Shown: positions 1-7,536 of the stretch, piece by piece
Layout of the letters: the number at the start of each line of letters is the position of its first letter
How positions within the stretch are numbered: the stretch's first letter is position 1
NCBI RefSeq assembly: GCF_900182835.1
Contig: NZ_FXUB01000001.1
Coordinates: 1-64,000 of the forward strand
Direction: 5' to 3'
DNA length: 64,000 nucleotides
Origin: Desulfurobacterium pacificum
GTDB lineage: Bacteria > Aquificota > Aquificia > Desulfurobacteriales > Desulfurobacteriaceae
Made by a program: the position numbers and the translations under genes
The notes under the pieces: model-generated
Database searches by the model: none
What the model saw: only the letters and a program-made list of their open reading frames with translations
What the model was told of the DNA's origin: nothing

Positions 1-2
1 CT

Positions 3-77
3 CAAGAGGCTTTAGAGCCTATGATACATGGAGTCCTTGTCCCTCTTTCGCTTTTTGTAGTTTTAACTCTAATATAA
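3..77 (+). CDS. C-terminal end of a membrane protein (partial)
   Basis: An open frame enters from the left edge and stops with TAA at 75-77. The 24 visible residues are mostly hydrophobic (ending PLSLFVVLTLI), like a final transmembrane segment with almost no cytoplasmic tail. The frame stops 25 bases before the next gene, which fits a shared operon. Too little is visible to name a family, and the frame could be fortuitous. Confidence 0.4.
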   Translation, partial: QEALEPMIHGVLVPLSLFVVLTLI

Positions 78-102
78 ACTAATTTTTTGCAGGAGATTAG
101 AT

Positions 103-576
103 ATGGTTAAAGAGGAACTTGCCAAAGAATTCCCGCTGTTTTCTTCGTTTTCTGAAAAAGAGATAGAGGAAATTGCGAAGTATCTTAATTATGAAGTATT
201 TCCGGAAGGAGAAGTTCTCTTTGAAGAGGGAGACCCGGGGGACTGGATATTTTTTATAGTAAAAGGTAAAGTAGGGCTTTTCCGTTCTGACCCTTTTGGG
301 AACGATGTAAAAGTGGCTGCAATTGATGCCGGGACTCCTTTAGGTGAGCTTTCTTTTTTCAGTGACCATTACCATTCTTCTAAAGCGGTTGCTTTGAAGG
401 AAACTCATGCCTTAGTTCTTGATAAAGAAGGGTATGAGAAGTTAAAGCAGGAAGACCCTGCTCTTGCTGTTAAGTTACTTGAAATGATAACACGCGTTAT
501 AGCTGAAAGGTTGAAAGAGATGAACAAAAAATTTGTGGACACAGTGTGCTTTATATGGGGTGGACCTAAAGGTTAG
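103..576 (+). CDS. Cyclic nucleotide-binding-domain protein, stand-alone
   Basis: This 157-residue protein is essentially one Crp/Fnr-type cyclic nucleotide-binding fold (about residues 8-130) with no helix-turn-helix behind it, so it is not a Crp-like transcription factor. The glycine turns of the beta-roll are visible (EEGDPGDWIFFIVKGKVGLF), followed by GELSFFSDHYHSSKAVAL. The arginine that contacts the cyclic phosphate in cAMP-binding members is a serine or lysine here, so it may bind another ligand or none. The start follows an AGGAG-like site. It lies 36 bases before selA on the same strand. Its partner and signal are unknown. Confidence 0.8.
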   Translation: MVKEELAKEFPLFSSFSEKEIEEIAKYLNYEVFPEGEVLFEEGDPGDWIFFIVKGKVGLFRSDPFGNDVKVAAIDAGTPLGELSFFSDHYHSSKAVALKETHALVLDKEGYEKLKQEDPALAVKLLEMITRVIAERLKEMNKKFVDTVCFIWGGPKG

Positions 577-582
577 TATAAT
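577..582 (+). promoter_or_regulatory. Possible -10 element ahead of selA
   Basis: A perfect TATAAT overlaps the end of the preceding gene and lies about 30 bases before the selA start. I see no convincing -35 hexamer at 16-18 bases upstream, so this could be a weak internal promoter or chance in AT-rich DNA. Confidence 0.25.
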
Positions 583-612
583 TGTGCCCACGATTTTTAC
601 AGGGGAGATGGT

Positions 613-2001
613 TTGAAGGAACTTCTAAAGAGGATTCCTAAAGTAGATTACTTTTTGAATGATAAAGATTTGTTGTTTCTTTTGGGGGACAAGCCCAGGT
701 ATCTTCTTCTGAAAGCTATAAGAGATGTTTTAGATGAGGTAAGACAAGATATACTCAGCGGTAAGAAAGTAGAGCCTGAACCTGATTTCCTTAAGGAAAA
801 GATAAAGCAGAAGCTTAAGGGTTTTTTGAGACCTAAACTTCACAGAGTTATTAACGCCACTGGAGTTGTTCTTCATACCAATCTTGGAAGAGCCGTAATA
901 TCTGAAGAGGTAGCAGAATATTTAAAAGAACTTATTACCGGTTATTCAAATCTTGAATATGACCTTCAAAAAGGGAGGAGAGGGTTAAGGTATAGGAATT
1001 TAGAGTGGATATTAAAAGAGCTAACAGGAGCTGAAGACGTTTGTGTTGTAAACAACAACGCTGGAGCAGTTCTATTAGTTCTCTCGGCTCTTTCTAAGGG
1101 AAAAGAGGTTGTTGTTTCAAGGGGTGAGCTTATAGAGATAGGTGGTTCTTTTCGTATCCCGGAAGTTATGGAACAGAGCGGTGCAATTCTGAAAGAGGTG
1201 GGAACGACAAATAAGACACATCTTAGAGATTATGAGAACGCTATTTCTGAAAATACAGGGCTTTTGTTAAAGGTTCATACAAGTAACTACAAAATTATGG
1301 GCTTTACTGCTTCTGTTTCCACAGAAGAGCTTGTTAGATTGGGGAAAAAGTATGGCATTCCTGTTTATGAAGATTTGGGTAGTGGAAGCTTTATAGATGT
1401 GAGGAAAATAGGACTTTCTTACGAGCCTACGGTTCAGGACGTTCTTAAAGCTGGCGTTGACGTTGTTTCTTTTAGCGGTGATAAACTTTTGGGTGGCGCT
1501 CAGGCGGGAATAATATTGGGTAAAAAGCAGTATTTAGAAAGAATAAAGAAGCATCCTTTGAATAGAGCTTTACGTATAGATAAAATGACTTTAGCGGTGC
1601 TTGAAAATACGCTTGTCTACTATCTTGATGAAAAGTTGGCTTTTGAGAAAGTTCCTACGTGGCGTTTGCTTTCTCAAACCCAAGAAGAGATAAAGAGGAA
1701 AGCAGAAAAATTAATTCAGTTATTGAAAGAGAAAAATTTCCCAGCCAGAATATCTTTAGTTCAAGATACTTCAGAAGTTGGTGGTGGAGCTTTACCTACT
1801 CAACAGCTTCCCACCTGGTGTGTTGCTGTCCATCTTTCTCCTGAAAGACTTGATGAGGTTTTAAGAGGTCAGGAGATACCTGTTATAGGAAGGATTAAAA
1901 ATAATCTCTACCTTCTTGATATGAGGACGGTAATGCCTTCGGAGATTTCCGCCCTTTCTGAAATACTTCTAAAGGCTGCAAATTCGGTGAAAATGGTATA
2001 A
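613..2001 (+). CDS. selA: L-seryl-tRNA(Sec) selenium transferase
   Basis: SelA is a PLP enzyme that converts seryl-tRNA(Sec) to selenocysteyl-tRNA(Sec) using selenophosphate, in the cytoplasm. The 462-residue length is normal for the family. The N-terminal tRNA-binding part (about 1-75) is followed by the fold-type-I PLP domain, with INATGVVLHTNLGRA near residue 80 and the PLP lysine in FSGDKLLGG at about Lys291. Translation starts at TTG 613 after AGGGGAG; the nearby ATG at 608 is followed at once by a stop. Its presence means the cell very probably decodes UGA as selenocysteine, which matters for the interrupted gene at 17224. I recognise no selB, selC or selD in this window. Confidence 0.95.
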   Translation: MKELLKRIPKVDYFLNDKDLLFLLGDKPRYLLLKAIRDVLDEVRQDILSGKKVEPEPDFLKEKIKQKLKGFLRPKLHRVINATGVVLHTNLGRAVISEEVAEYLKELITGYSNLEYDLQKGRRGLRYRNLEWILKELTGAEDVCVVNNNAGAVLLVLSALSKGKEVVVSRGELIEIGGSFRIPEVMEQSGAILKEVGTTNKTHLRDYENAISENTGLLLKVHTSNYKIMGFTASVSTEELVRLGKKYGIPVYEDLGSGSFIDVRKIGLSYEPTVQDVLKAGVDVVSFSGDKLLGGAQAGIILGKKQYLERIKKHPLNRALRIDKMTLAVLENTLVYYLDEKLAFEKVPTWRLLSQTQEEIKRKAEKLIQLLKEKNFPARISLVQDTSEVGGGALPTQQLPTWCVAVHLSPERLDEVLRGQEIPVIGRIKNNLYLLDMRTVMPSEISALSEILLKAANSVKMV

Positions 2002-2036
2002 ATAATAAAGGTGAGTAAAGTGTTGAGGAGAAAATA

Positions 2037-4046
2037 GTGGTAAAGAATAAAATTTTTGCTTTTGCTATAGGTGTTCTTTGTTCTCTCTCTTTGAGTTCTA
2101 AGGCGCAAGACAACAATTTCTCTTACTATATGGTGGAAAAAGAGTTAGAGGTCATTTCCGCTACGAAAGAGTACGTTTCTTATACTTCAGTTCCAAGATA
2201 TATGAGAGTAATAACTCGTGAAGAGCTTGATAGATGGGGAGTAAGAAATCTTTTTGATTTGTTGAGGAAGTTTCCTGAGTTCTATGTTAGAAAAACGGAA
2301 TTCTACCTTAATGCTGTTGGAGCTTTAGGGCTAAAACAAAGTTACTTTTCAGAGAAAGTGCAGGTGCTAATAGATGGCATTCCAATGATGGACCCTTCAA
2401 CTGGTTCTTCTTTTAGTACTAACAATAACTTTTCTCTTGATAACGTTAAAAGAGTAGAAATCGTTTATGGACCTATGACTTCTCTTTACGGATTTAACGC
2501 TTCTTTGGCTATTATTAATTTGATAACTTACGATTCTGATGACCTTAATTTCAAGACCGGAACTTATGTGAATACTGATGGCTCAAATGATAGTTATTTT
2601 GTGAAAACCTTCAATTCCAACCATTGGAAGGGATTGTTAAGTTTGGATTACAACGAAGAAAAAGGTCCGTACAAAGAGTATACAGACCCAATCTTTGGTT
2701 TAAGCTCTTCTATATCTGCGTATCATAAGCACTTTACTTATTACGTAAAACTTAAGCACGATTCTGGTTTGTACTTTAACTTTTACGGCGTTAATAGAGA
2801 TTCAACGTTTCCTATTTCTTTAACAGGTTTGATAACTGATGGTGATAATACCTATACAGATAGAGTTGCTTATATAAATAAGATAGGTTTGAGACGTAGT
2901 TTTGGTGAAATAAACGTAGATACTTCACTATTTTACAATTGGTTCTATTTAAAGAGGGGATATAACATCTGTCCTGCTGATTATCCTTATTGTGCTTCCA
3001 TAGATTCTTCTGGTTTAATTGCCACTGAAAAGAGATACGTTAGAAACTACGGAGTAAACACGGAAGTTTCTTTTAGAGCTGCTAACGGAAAAGTAACGAC
3101 AGGTTTTGAGCTTTCTCAGGTGGATATGTATAAAACGGAGATGGCTGCTAATTTTATACCGGCAACAACTCTTACTGCTCTTTTGTTAGGTAATAAAACT
3201 GCTGTTCAGACGTTCCCGTATAGAGAACTTTCAGATGAGGATAAGATTCTTGATGAAGCGGAAAGGACTATAGTATCACCTTATTTTCAGTACTTCTTTA
3301 GTGGAGAAAGATATTCTGTTCTTACGAATGTAAGGTGGGATAGGTCGTCAGATGTGGGGAGTACGCTGTCTTACTCTCTCTCTGGAATGTTTAAGGCTTC
3401 TGAAAGAACGTTCTTGAAATTGAACGTTGGTAAGTCGGTAAGGATTCCGTCTTTTGAGGAGATGTACATTAAAAACAATCCTGTCCTTTTGGGTAATAGA
3501 GATTTGAAATACGAGAAAATTTATTCTTTTATGCCTTCGGTTGAATATACAGGTGATACTTTCAAATTTTCTGCTCTTTTTTACGTTTCTTTAATTAGAG
3601 ATATGATTTATAAGAGGGAGATTTCTAAGATTACACGTAAGTGGGATAACGCCTCTGAAGATGTGAGAGTAAAAGGTTTTGTTCTGTCTTTGAACAAGAA
3701 TTTCTTTGAGGGGGAGGTTTATGGGGAATTGGGGAGGAGAATGAGTTTCAAAGGGATAGAGGGAACTTCCTGTGCTGAATTTCCCTCTTGGAAAGGAGTT
3801 GTAGGTTACTCTTTAATTCGTCAGAAATTTGATTTTGACGTTAATACTGAGGCTTATTCAAGAGTAGGAGACGTTCCAGGATATTACCTGGTTAATATGG
3901 TTTTTACCTTTAAACCGATGCGGTATGCAAGTTTAGGATTGAGAATTGATAACTTGCTTGACAGAAAGGTTCTTTATCCTGTATCCTCTGGCGCGATTGA
4001 AGGGGAAGGGAGAATTTTATGGTTAGGTTTAGATATTTTATTTTAA
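2037..4046 (+). CDS. TonB-dependent outer-membrane receptor
   Basis: This 669-residue outer-membrane receptor has a signal peptide (residues 1 to about 23, ending SSKAQ), a plug domain (about 45-165, with VQVLIDGIPMMDP and VKRVEIVYGPMTSLYG) and a beta-barrel ending in a terminal Phe, as outer-membrane proteins usually do. Such receptors import siderophores, cobalamin or other scarce ligands using TonB energy. The substrate cannot be read from the sequence, and no TonB/ExbBD genes are nearby. Translation starts at GTG 2037 after GAGGAG. The next gene starts inside its last 28 bases, so the receptor, the periplasmic protein and the diguanylate cyclase are probably one transcription unit. Confidence 0.9.
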   Translation: MVKNKIFAFAIGVLCSLSLSSKAQDNNFSYYMVEKELEVISATKEYVSYTSVPRYMRVITREELDRWGVRNLFDLLRKFPEFYVRKTEFYLNAVGALGLKQSYFSEKVQVLIDGIPMMDPSTGSSFSTNNNFSLDNVKRVEIVYGPMTSLYGFNASLAIINLITYDSDDLNFKTGTYVNTDGSNDSYFVKTFNSNHWKGLLSLDYNEEKGPYKEYTDPIFGLSSSISAYHKHFTYYVKLKHDSGLYFNFYGVNRDSTFPISLTGLITDGDNTYTDRVAYINKIGLRRSFGEINVDTSLFYNWFYLKRGYNICPADYPYCASIDSSGLIATEKRYVRNYGVNTEVSFRAANGKVTTGFELSQVDMYKTEMAANFIPATTLTALLLGNKTAVQTFPYRELSDEDKILDEAERTIVSPYFQYFFSGERYSVLTNVRWDRSSDVGSTLSYSLSGMFKASERTFLKLNVGKSVRIPSFEEMYIKNNPVLLGNRDLKYEKIYSFMPSVEYTGDTFKFSALFYVSLIRDMIYKREISKITRKWDNASEDVRVKGFVLSLNKNFFEGEVYGELGRRMSFKGIEGTSCAEFPSWKGVVGYSLIRQKFDFDVNTEAYSRVGDVPGYYLVNMVFTFKPMRYASLGLRIDNLLDRKVLYPVSSGAIEGEGRILWLGLDILF

Positions 4047-4807
4047 TAGTACTTGCATGCATTAGTTTTTCCCCGATTTTCAATCGGGATTCTTACGCTG
4101 CCGATGTATGTATTATTGATTCGTACAAAATAAAGATAACACAGAAAATTAAAGACCAACTTTCTATGGTTCTATCTCAAAATGGGAATGTGTCGTATGC
4201 TAATTATGGAGATACTCGCCAATGTAGAGTAAAGATAATATTGGGAACGCCTGGAGTAGTAAAAGAGTTAAAGAAGGCTTCTCCTTACGAAAAGGTAATT
4301 TATACCTTTGTAATGTTTCCTGAAGTACTGGGTCTTGATAAGAAAAAGAATTTTTATGGGGTGAGGATTTTTCCTCTTCCTATGAGGACTATAAACAAGT
4401 TTTTCTCTTATACTGGTATGAAGAAGAGGAAAGTTGCGGTTATTGTTAGTAAAATGAATGAAAAAATAGCTAAGAAATATCTGCCGTCGCATTCTTTTGA
4501 TATTCTTCTTATAAACTCTCGGGTTGAAGAGGCATTTCCAAAGTTAAATAAGTATAAATACATTTATATTTTTCCTGACCCGGAAGTTTTGAAGTTAGTT
4601 AACGTATTAAGCCTTGTAAATTACGCAAAACATACTGGTAAAATTCTTATAGCAGGGTTACCTGATTTGGATAGGTACGATATCAATTTTATATACGCTG
4701 TTGATTTTCCGGCTTTAACGAGAGAGTTGATTAAACTTACCAGAGAGAATCCGAAAAAGCACATACTACCGTGTCCTGCGAAGGTTAAAGTATGGGTTTC
4801 TCGTTAA
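4019..4807 (+). CDS. Putative periplasmic substrate-binding-like protein
   Basis: The 262-residue product has a signal peptide (about 1-28, ending DSYAA) and then alternating strand/helix segments resembling the two-lobed ABC-type periplasmic binding fold (for example KRKVAVIVSKMNEKI, then IYIFPDPEVLKL and GKILIAGLPDLD). I infer the fold; no motif proves it. It overlaps the receptor gene upstream by 28 bases and the diguanylate cyclase downstream by 16. A likely role is to pass information about the receptor's ligand to the periplasmic sensor domain of the cyclase, as in other receptor / binding protein / GGDEF clusters. That role is inference. Confidence 0.6.
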   Translation: MVRFRYFILIVLACISFSPIFNRDSYAADVCIIDSYKIKITQKIKDQLSMVLSQNGNVSYANYGDTRQCRVKIILGTPGVVKELKKASPYEKVIYTFVMFPEVLGLDKKKNFYGVRIFPLPMRTINKFFSYTGMKKRKVAVIVSKMNEKIAKKYLPSHSFDILLINSRVEEAFPKLNKYKYIYIFPDPEVLKLVNVLSLVNYAKHTGKILIAGLPDLDRYDINFIYAVDFPALTRELIKLTRENPKKHILPCPAKVKVWVSR

Positions 4808-6057
4808 GAGGGCTATTCTTTCTTGTAATTCTTTCTTCTATAGCTATCGGTTCTTTACTTGTTTCTTTTTTTTCTATACGTTTTTCTAACGATGCTGCGA
4901 ATTTTTACCGTAAGGATTGTAAATACATAACTTTTTTGGCTGCAAAGAACCTGCAGTACGCTTTGAGTTTGTATGCTAATGATGCAATTATCTATCAAAA
5001 CTTACAGAATATTCAGTTTCGTTTACAGGATTCTGAAGCTGCATACCTTGAATATAAGGGGAAAAGCTACATTTATCCCGATAATAGAATGGATTTGTTA
5101 AAGATTTTTGATGTATGTAAAAAGGTTGACCAAGAGAAAGTTATAGAAACCGATGCAGGTATAGTTGCCTGTTATCCGTTAAGAGAAGAGCTTGCTTCTC
5201 AATTACTTGGAAGACCTAAAAGAATAGGGACTTTTGCCATTCTTTTCAAGAAGGAGTTTTATGAAAAGGTAAAGAAAGATTGGTTGTTAAAAATTGGTAT
5301 ATCGTTTCTGGCGCTTATTATGGTTTTGACGGGAGGGTATATCTTTTTCTATAAAAAGATTGGTAGAGATTTGAACGTTCTTGATGAAATAATAGCAAAG
5401 GTGAATGAGTTTATAAATTCTGAGAAGAAAGAGGATGAGGATAAACTTCTTGAGGAGCTTAAAGATAGGGTAAGACGAATATTCTTTAAGGAACTTAGAG
5501 AAATAGCCAGTTTAATATATAAACTTTCTTACCGATTTGTGGAGTTGAACAACAGGCTTAAGAGAGAAGCGATAGAAGACCCATTAACTGGTCTTTATAA
5601 TAGGAATTATCTCAAGAAGATTGCTAAGAATTTTATTTCTCTTGCTAAAAGGGAGAATATTCCTTTTTCTGTTGCTATTATAGATATAGATGATTTTAAA
5701 AATATTAACGATACTTACGGGCATCAGAAAGGAGATGAAGTATTGAAGGCTTTAGGAGATGTAATAAAAAGTAGAGTTAGGGGTTCTGATGTACCGATTA
5801 GGTATGGGGGAGAAGAGTTTTTAATTCTATTTATGAATGCTGGTAAAAAGGAAGCTGCTAATGTTCTTGAGGAGATAAAGGATAAGTTTTCTCAGATAGA
5901 TTTTGGATTCAGAAGGAGAGTAACTTTTAGTGGAGGGGTGGCTTCTTTTCCTGAAGATGTCGCCGTTTTAAATTCGCTTGATGATTTAATTGAAATAGCC
6001 GACGAGAGATTGTATACGGCAAAGAGATTAGGTAAGAACAGGATAATTTGGTATTAA
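4792..6057 (+). CDS. Membrane-bound diguanylate cyclase (GGDEF)
   Basis: This 421-residue enzyme should make cyclic di-GMP from two GTP. Order of parts: transmembrane helix 1 (about 7-29), periplasmic sensor region (30-163), transmembrane helix 2 (about 165-187), a coiled linker, and a GGDEF domain (about 257-421). The active-site loop is GGEEF at 339-343, a functional variant. The product-inhibition motif RGSD lies exactly five residues earlier (330-333), so feedback inhibition is likely. Translation starts at ATG 4792 inside the preceding gene. A strong hairpin lies just after the stop. The context suggests it senses something delivered by the two upstream envelope proteins. Confidence 0.92.
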   Translation: MGFSLRGLFFLVILSSIAIGSLLVSFFSIRFSNDAANFYRKDCKYITFLAAKNLQYALSLYANDAIIYQNLQNIQFRLQDSEAAYLEYKGKSYIYPDNRMDLLKIFDVCKKVDQEKVIETDAGIVACYPLREELASQLLGRPKRIGTFAILFKKEFYEKVKKDWLLKIGISFLALIMVLTGGYIFFYKKIGRDLNVLDEIIAKVNEFINSEKKEDEDKLLEELKDRVRRIFFKELREIASLIYKLSYRFVELNNRLKREAIEDPLTGLYNRNYLKKIAKNFISLAKRENIPFSVAIIDIDDFKNINDTYGHQKGDEVLKALGDVIKSRVRGSDVPIRYGGEEFLILFMNAGKKEAANVLEEIKDKFSQIDFGFRRRVTFSGGVASFPEDVAVLNSLDDLIEIADERLYTAKRLGKNRIIWY

Positions 6058-6061
6058 GGAA

Positions 6062-6095
6062 AAATCCCCGGCACCTTCTAACTAACCGGGGATTT
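6062..6095. terminator. Bidirectional hairpin terminator
   Basis: A perfect 10-bp stem (AAATCCCCGG at 6062-6071 with its complement at 6086-6095) and a 14-base loop separate two convergent genes. On the plus strand it is followed by TTTCATCTTTC; on the minus strand it is followed by a run of five T. The stop codon of the minus-strand gene lies in the loop. Confidence 0.8.
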
Positions 6096-6411
6096 CATCT
6101 TTCACGTCTTCGTAAGATTTATAACTCTCATCAGAAAGAATAGAGTCAATAAACTTGTCTATGTCTTCTTTCTCCAAAAATGTTCCTGTTAAAAGACGAC
6201 CTGTATATTGGTCTGCTTTAATTTCCCAGAACATGTAGAAATCTGGATAAATAGCTTTTATCTTTTTGTACGCAACGCCATACTTTGAAGGCTTTTCCGG
6301 GTTTTGTTCAAGGAAAAAGTGAGAAGGGGAAACTACTATTCTCAGTAATTCTACGCCTGTTTTCGTAACTATCTTCTGTAACCTTAGTTCTTTACTTTCT
6401 TTTACTCTCAT
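6082..6411 (-). CDS. Hypothetical protein, small and soluble
   Basis: This protein of about 109 residues has no signal peptide or recognised domain. It begins [11 protein letters not shown] and is rich in aromatic residues in the middle ([15 protein letters not shown]). I chose the ATG at 6411 because it overlaps the preceding stop as ATGA and has AGGAG upstream; an ATG seven codons earlier (6432) has no ribosome-binding site. It is the last gene of a three-gene minus-strand unit with a LysM protein and a coiled-coil protein. Its function is unknown. Confidence 0.6.
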   Translation of the reverse strand: MRVKESKELRLQKIVTKTGVELLRIVVSPSHFFLEQNPEKPSKYGVAYKKIKAIYPDFYMFWEIKADQYTGRLLTGTFLEKEDIDKFIDSILSDESYKSYEDVKDEIPG

Positions 6412-7127
6412 CTCTGCTGACACTCCTTGCATAAGAAGTAGTCTGTAGCTGTTTCAGGGATTTCTTCCGCTTTCACAGGATGACCGATTTTCTTAGGTTT
6501 TACGCCTTTAGGTGGAGGCGTTTTAAGAGCCTCTCTCCTTGCAGCTATTATGTCTTCACACGTTATGTCCCTTGGTATGTCAAGTATTTGGTTGGGGAAA
6601 ATCAGGTGAGGATTTTTAATCTTATCAAGGTTGGCTTTATAAATGAGAGGCCACTGCCAAGGGTCTCCATAAATGTAGTCTTTGGAAGCAATTCCCCAAA
6701 GAGTATCTCCCTTCTTAACGGTGTAAGTTTTTGGTAGAGCGTTCCACTTTTCAAGCATAGATTCGCACTCGTTAACTTTAGCTTTTACTGCAGCTTCCAG
6801 TTCGGATAGCTTCTGCATCAAAGCTTCTCTTTCTGCGATTTCCTGCTGTAGTTGTTTTACTTCTTCCGAAAGCGCTCCATACCTTTCTTCAAGCTCTTTC
6901 TTTTTCTCTTCTAACATTGAGAGTTCCTGCTGACACTTTTCAAGCTTTGCCAGTAGCTCTTGGTGTTCTTTCTTCGCTTCTTTGTATGCCTTAATTAGTG
7001 ATTCCGGGTAGAAAGCAAAATCTGGCGGATATAAAACGTACTCTTCAGTTGGATTTGGGCATCCAGCCTGTGCTACTCCTAATCCTGAAAGCATAACTAT
7101 TGAAAAAGCGGCGATTAGTTTTCTCAT
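6408..7127 (-). CDS. Exported coiled-coil LysM-domain protein
   Basis: The 239-residue protein has a signal peptide ([21 protein letters not shown]), a long coiled coil (about 45-130) and a LysM peptidoglycan-binding domain (about 134-188) opening with [13 protein letters not shown] and closing with [10 protein letters not shown]. It likely sits in the periplasm bound to cell-wall glycan, with the coiled coil as a spacer or oligomeriser. It ends in a short Cys-containing tail (CKECQQR), so disulfides or metal binding are possible. It follows the smaller coiled-coil gene by only 3 bases and has a good AGGAGG site. Confidence 0.85.
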   Translation of the reverse strand: MRKLIAAFSIVMLSGLGVAQAGCPNPTEEYVLYPPDFAFYPESLIKAYKEAKKEHQELLAKLEKCQQELSMLEEKKKELEERYGALSEEVKQLQQEIAEREALMQKLSELEAAVKAKVNECESMLEKWNALPKTYTVKKGDTLWGIASKDYIYGDPWQWPLIYKANLDKIKNPHLIFPNQILDIPRDITCEDIIAARREALKTPPPKGVKPKKIGHPVKAEEIPETATDYFLCKECQQR

Positions 7128-7130
7128 TTG

Positions 7131-7469
7131 TTACCTCCTGAGTTCCTCTTGTAGCTGTTGAATTTTGCTTATTAACTCATCTTTTGATAGATAGGAAGAG
7201 AGCTTTTGAGTTAAAGACTCTTTTTCCTTAGTTAGTGAGTCAATTTGGGAGTTTAGCGATTCTATCTCGCTTTTGAGTTCTTCTTTCTTTTCACAGCAGG
7301 AACTTAGTTGTTGCTTTAGCTCCTCGTTCTCTTTTTTAAGTTTCTGATACTTAACAGGCAAGGTGTCCTTCTTCGTTTCTGCTTCTGGCTTTACGGTACA
7401 CACTCCTGCAAGAGCAACACTGGAGCTTAATGCTATTCCTAAGAACGCTATAGCCAATTTTCTATACAT
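7131..7469 (-). CDS. Small exported coiled-coil protein
   Basis: The 112-residue protein has a signal peptide cleaved after SVALA, then an almost continuous heptad-type coiled coil (about 40-112) with an adjacent cysteine pair (SSCCEKK). It resembles the N-terminal half of the LysM protein encoded 3 bases downstream, so the two may pair through their coiled coils. Translation starts at ATG 7469 after GGAGGG. It is the first gene after a strong sigma-70-type promoter. Its function is not known. Confidence 0.7.
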   Translation of the reverse strand: MYRKLAIAFLGIALSSSVALAGVCTVKPEAETKKDTLPVKYQKLKKENEELKQQLSSCCEKKEELKSEIESLNSQIDSLTKEKESLTQKLSSYLSKDELISKIQQLQEELRR

Positions 7470-7508
7470 ATTCCCTCCAATTAATTGTCTATGTTTAGCT
7501 TACTTTTC

Positions 7509-7536
7509 AGTATAGCATTTACGTTTTAATAGTCAA
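7509..7536 (-). promoter_or_regulatory. Sigma-70-type promoter with extended -10
   Basis: Reading the minus strand, TTGACT (7536-7531) is separated by 16 bases from TATACT (7514-7509), and TGC directly precedes the -10, giving the extended -10 form TGCTATACT. It overlaps the end of the RND gene and lies 40 bases before the coiled-coil / LysM operon. It is the best match to the housekeeping promoter consensus I found in the window. Confidence 0.7.
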
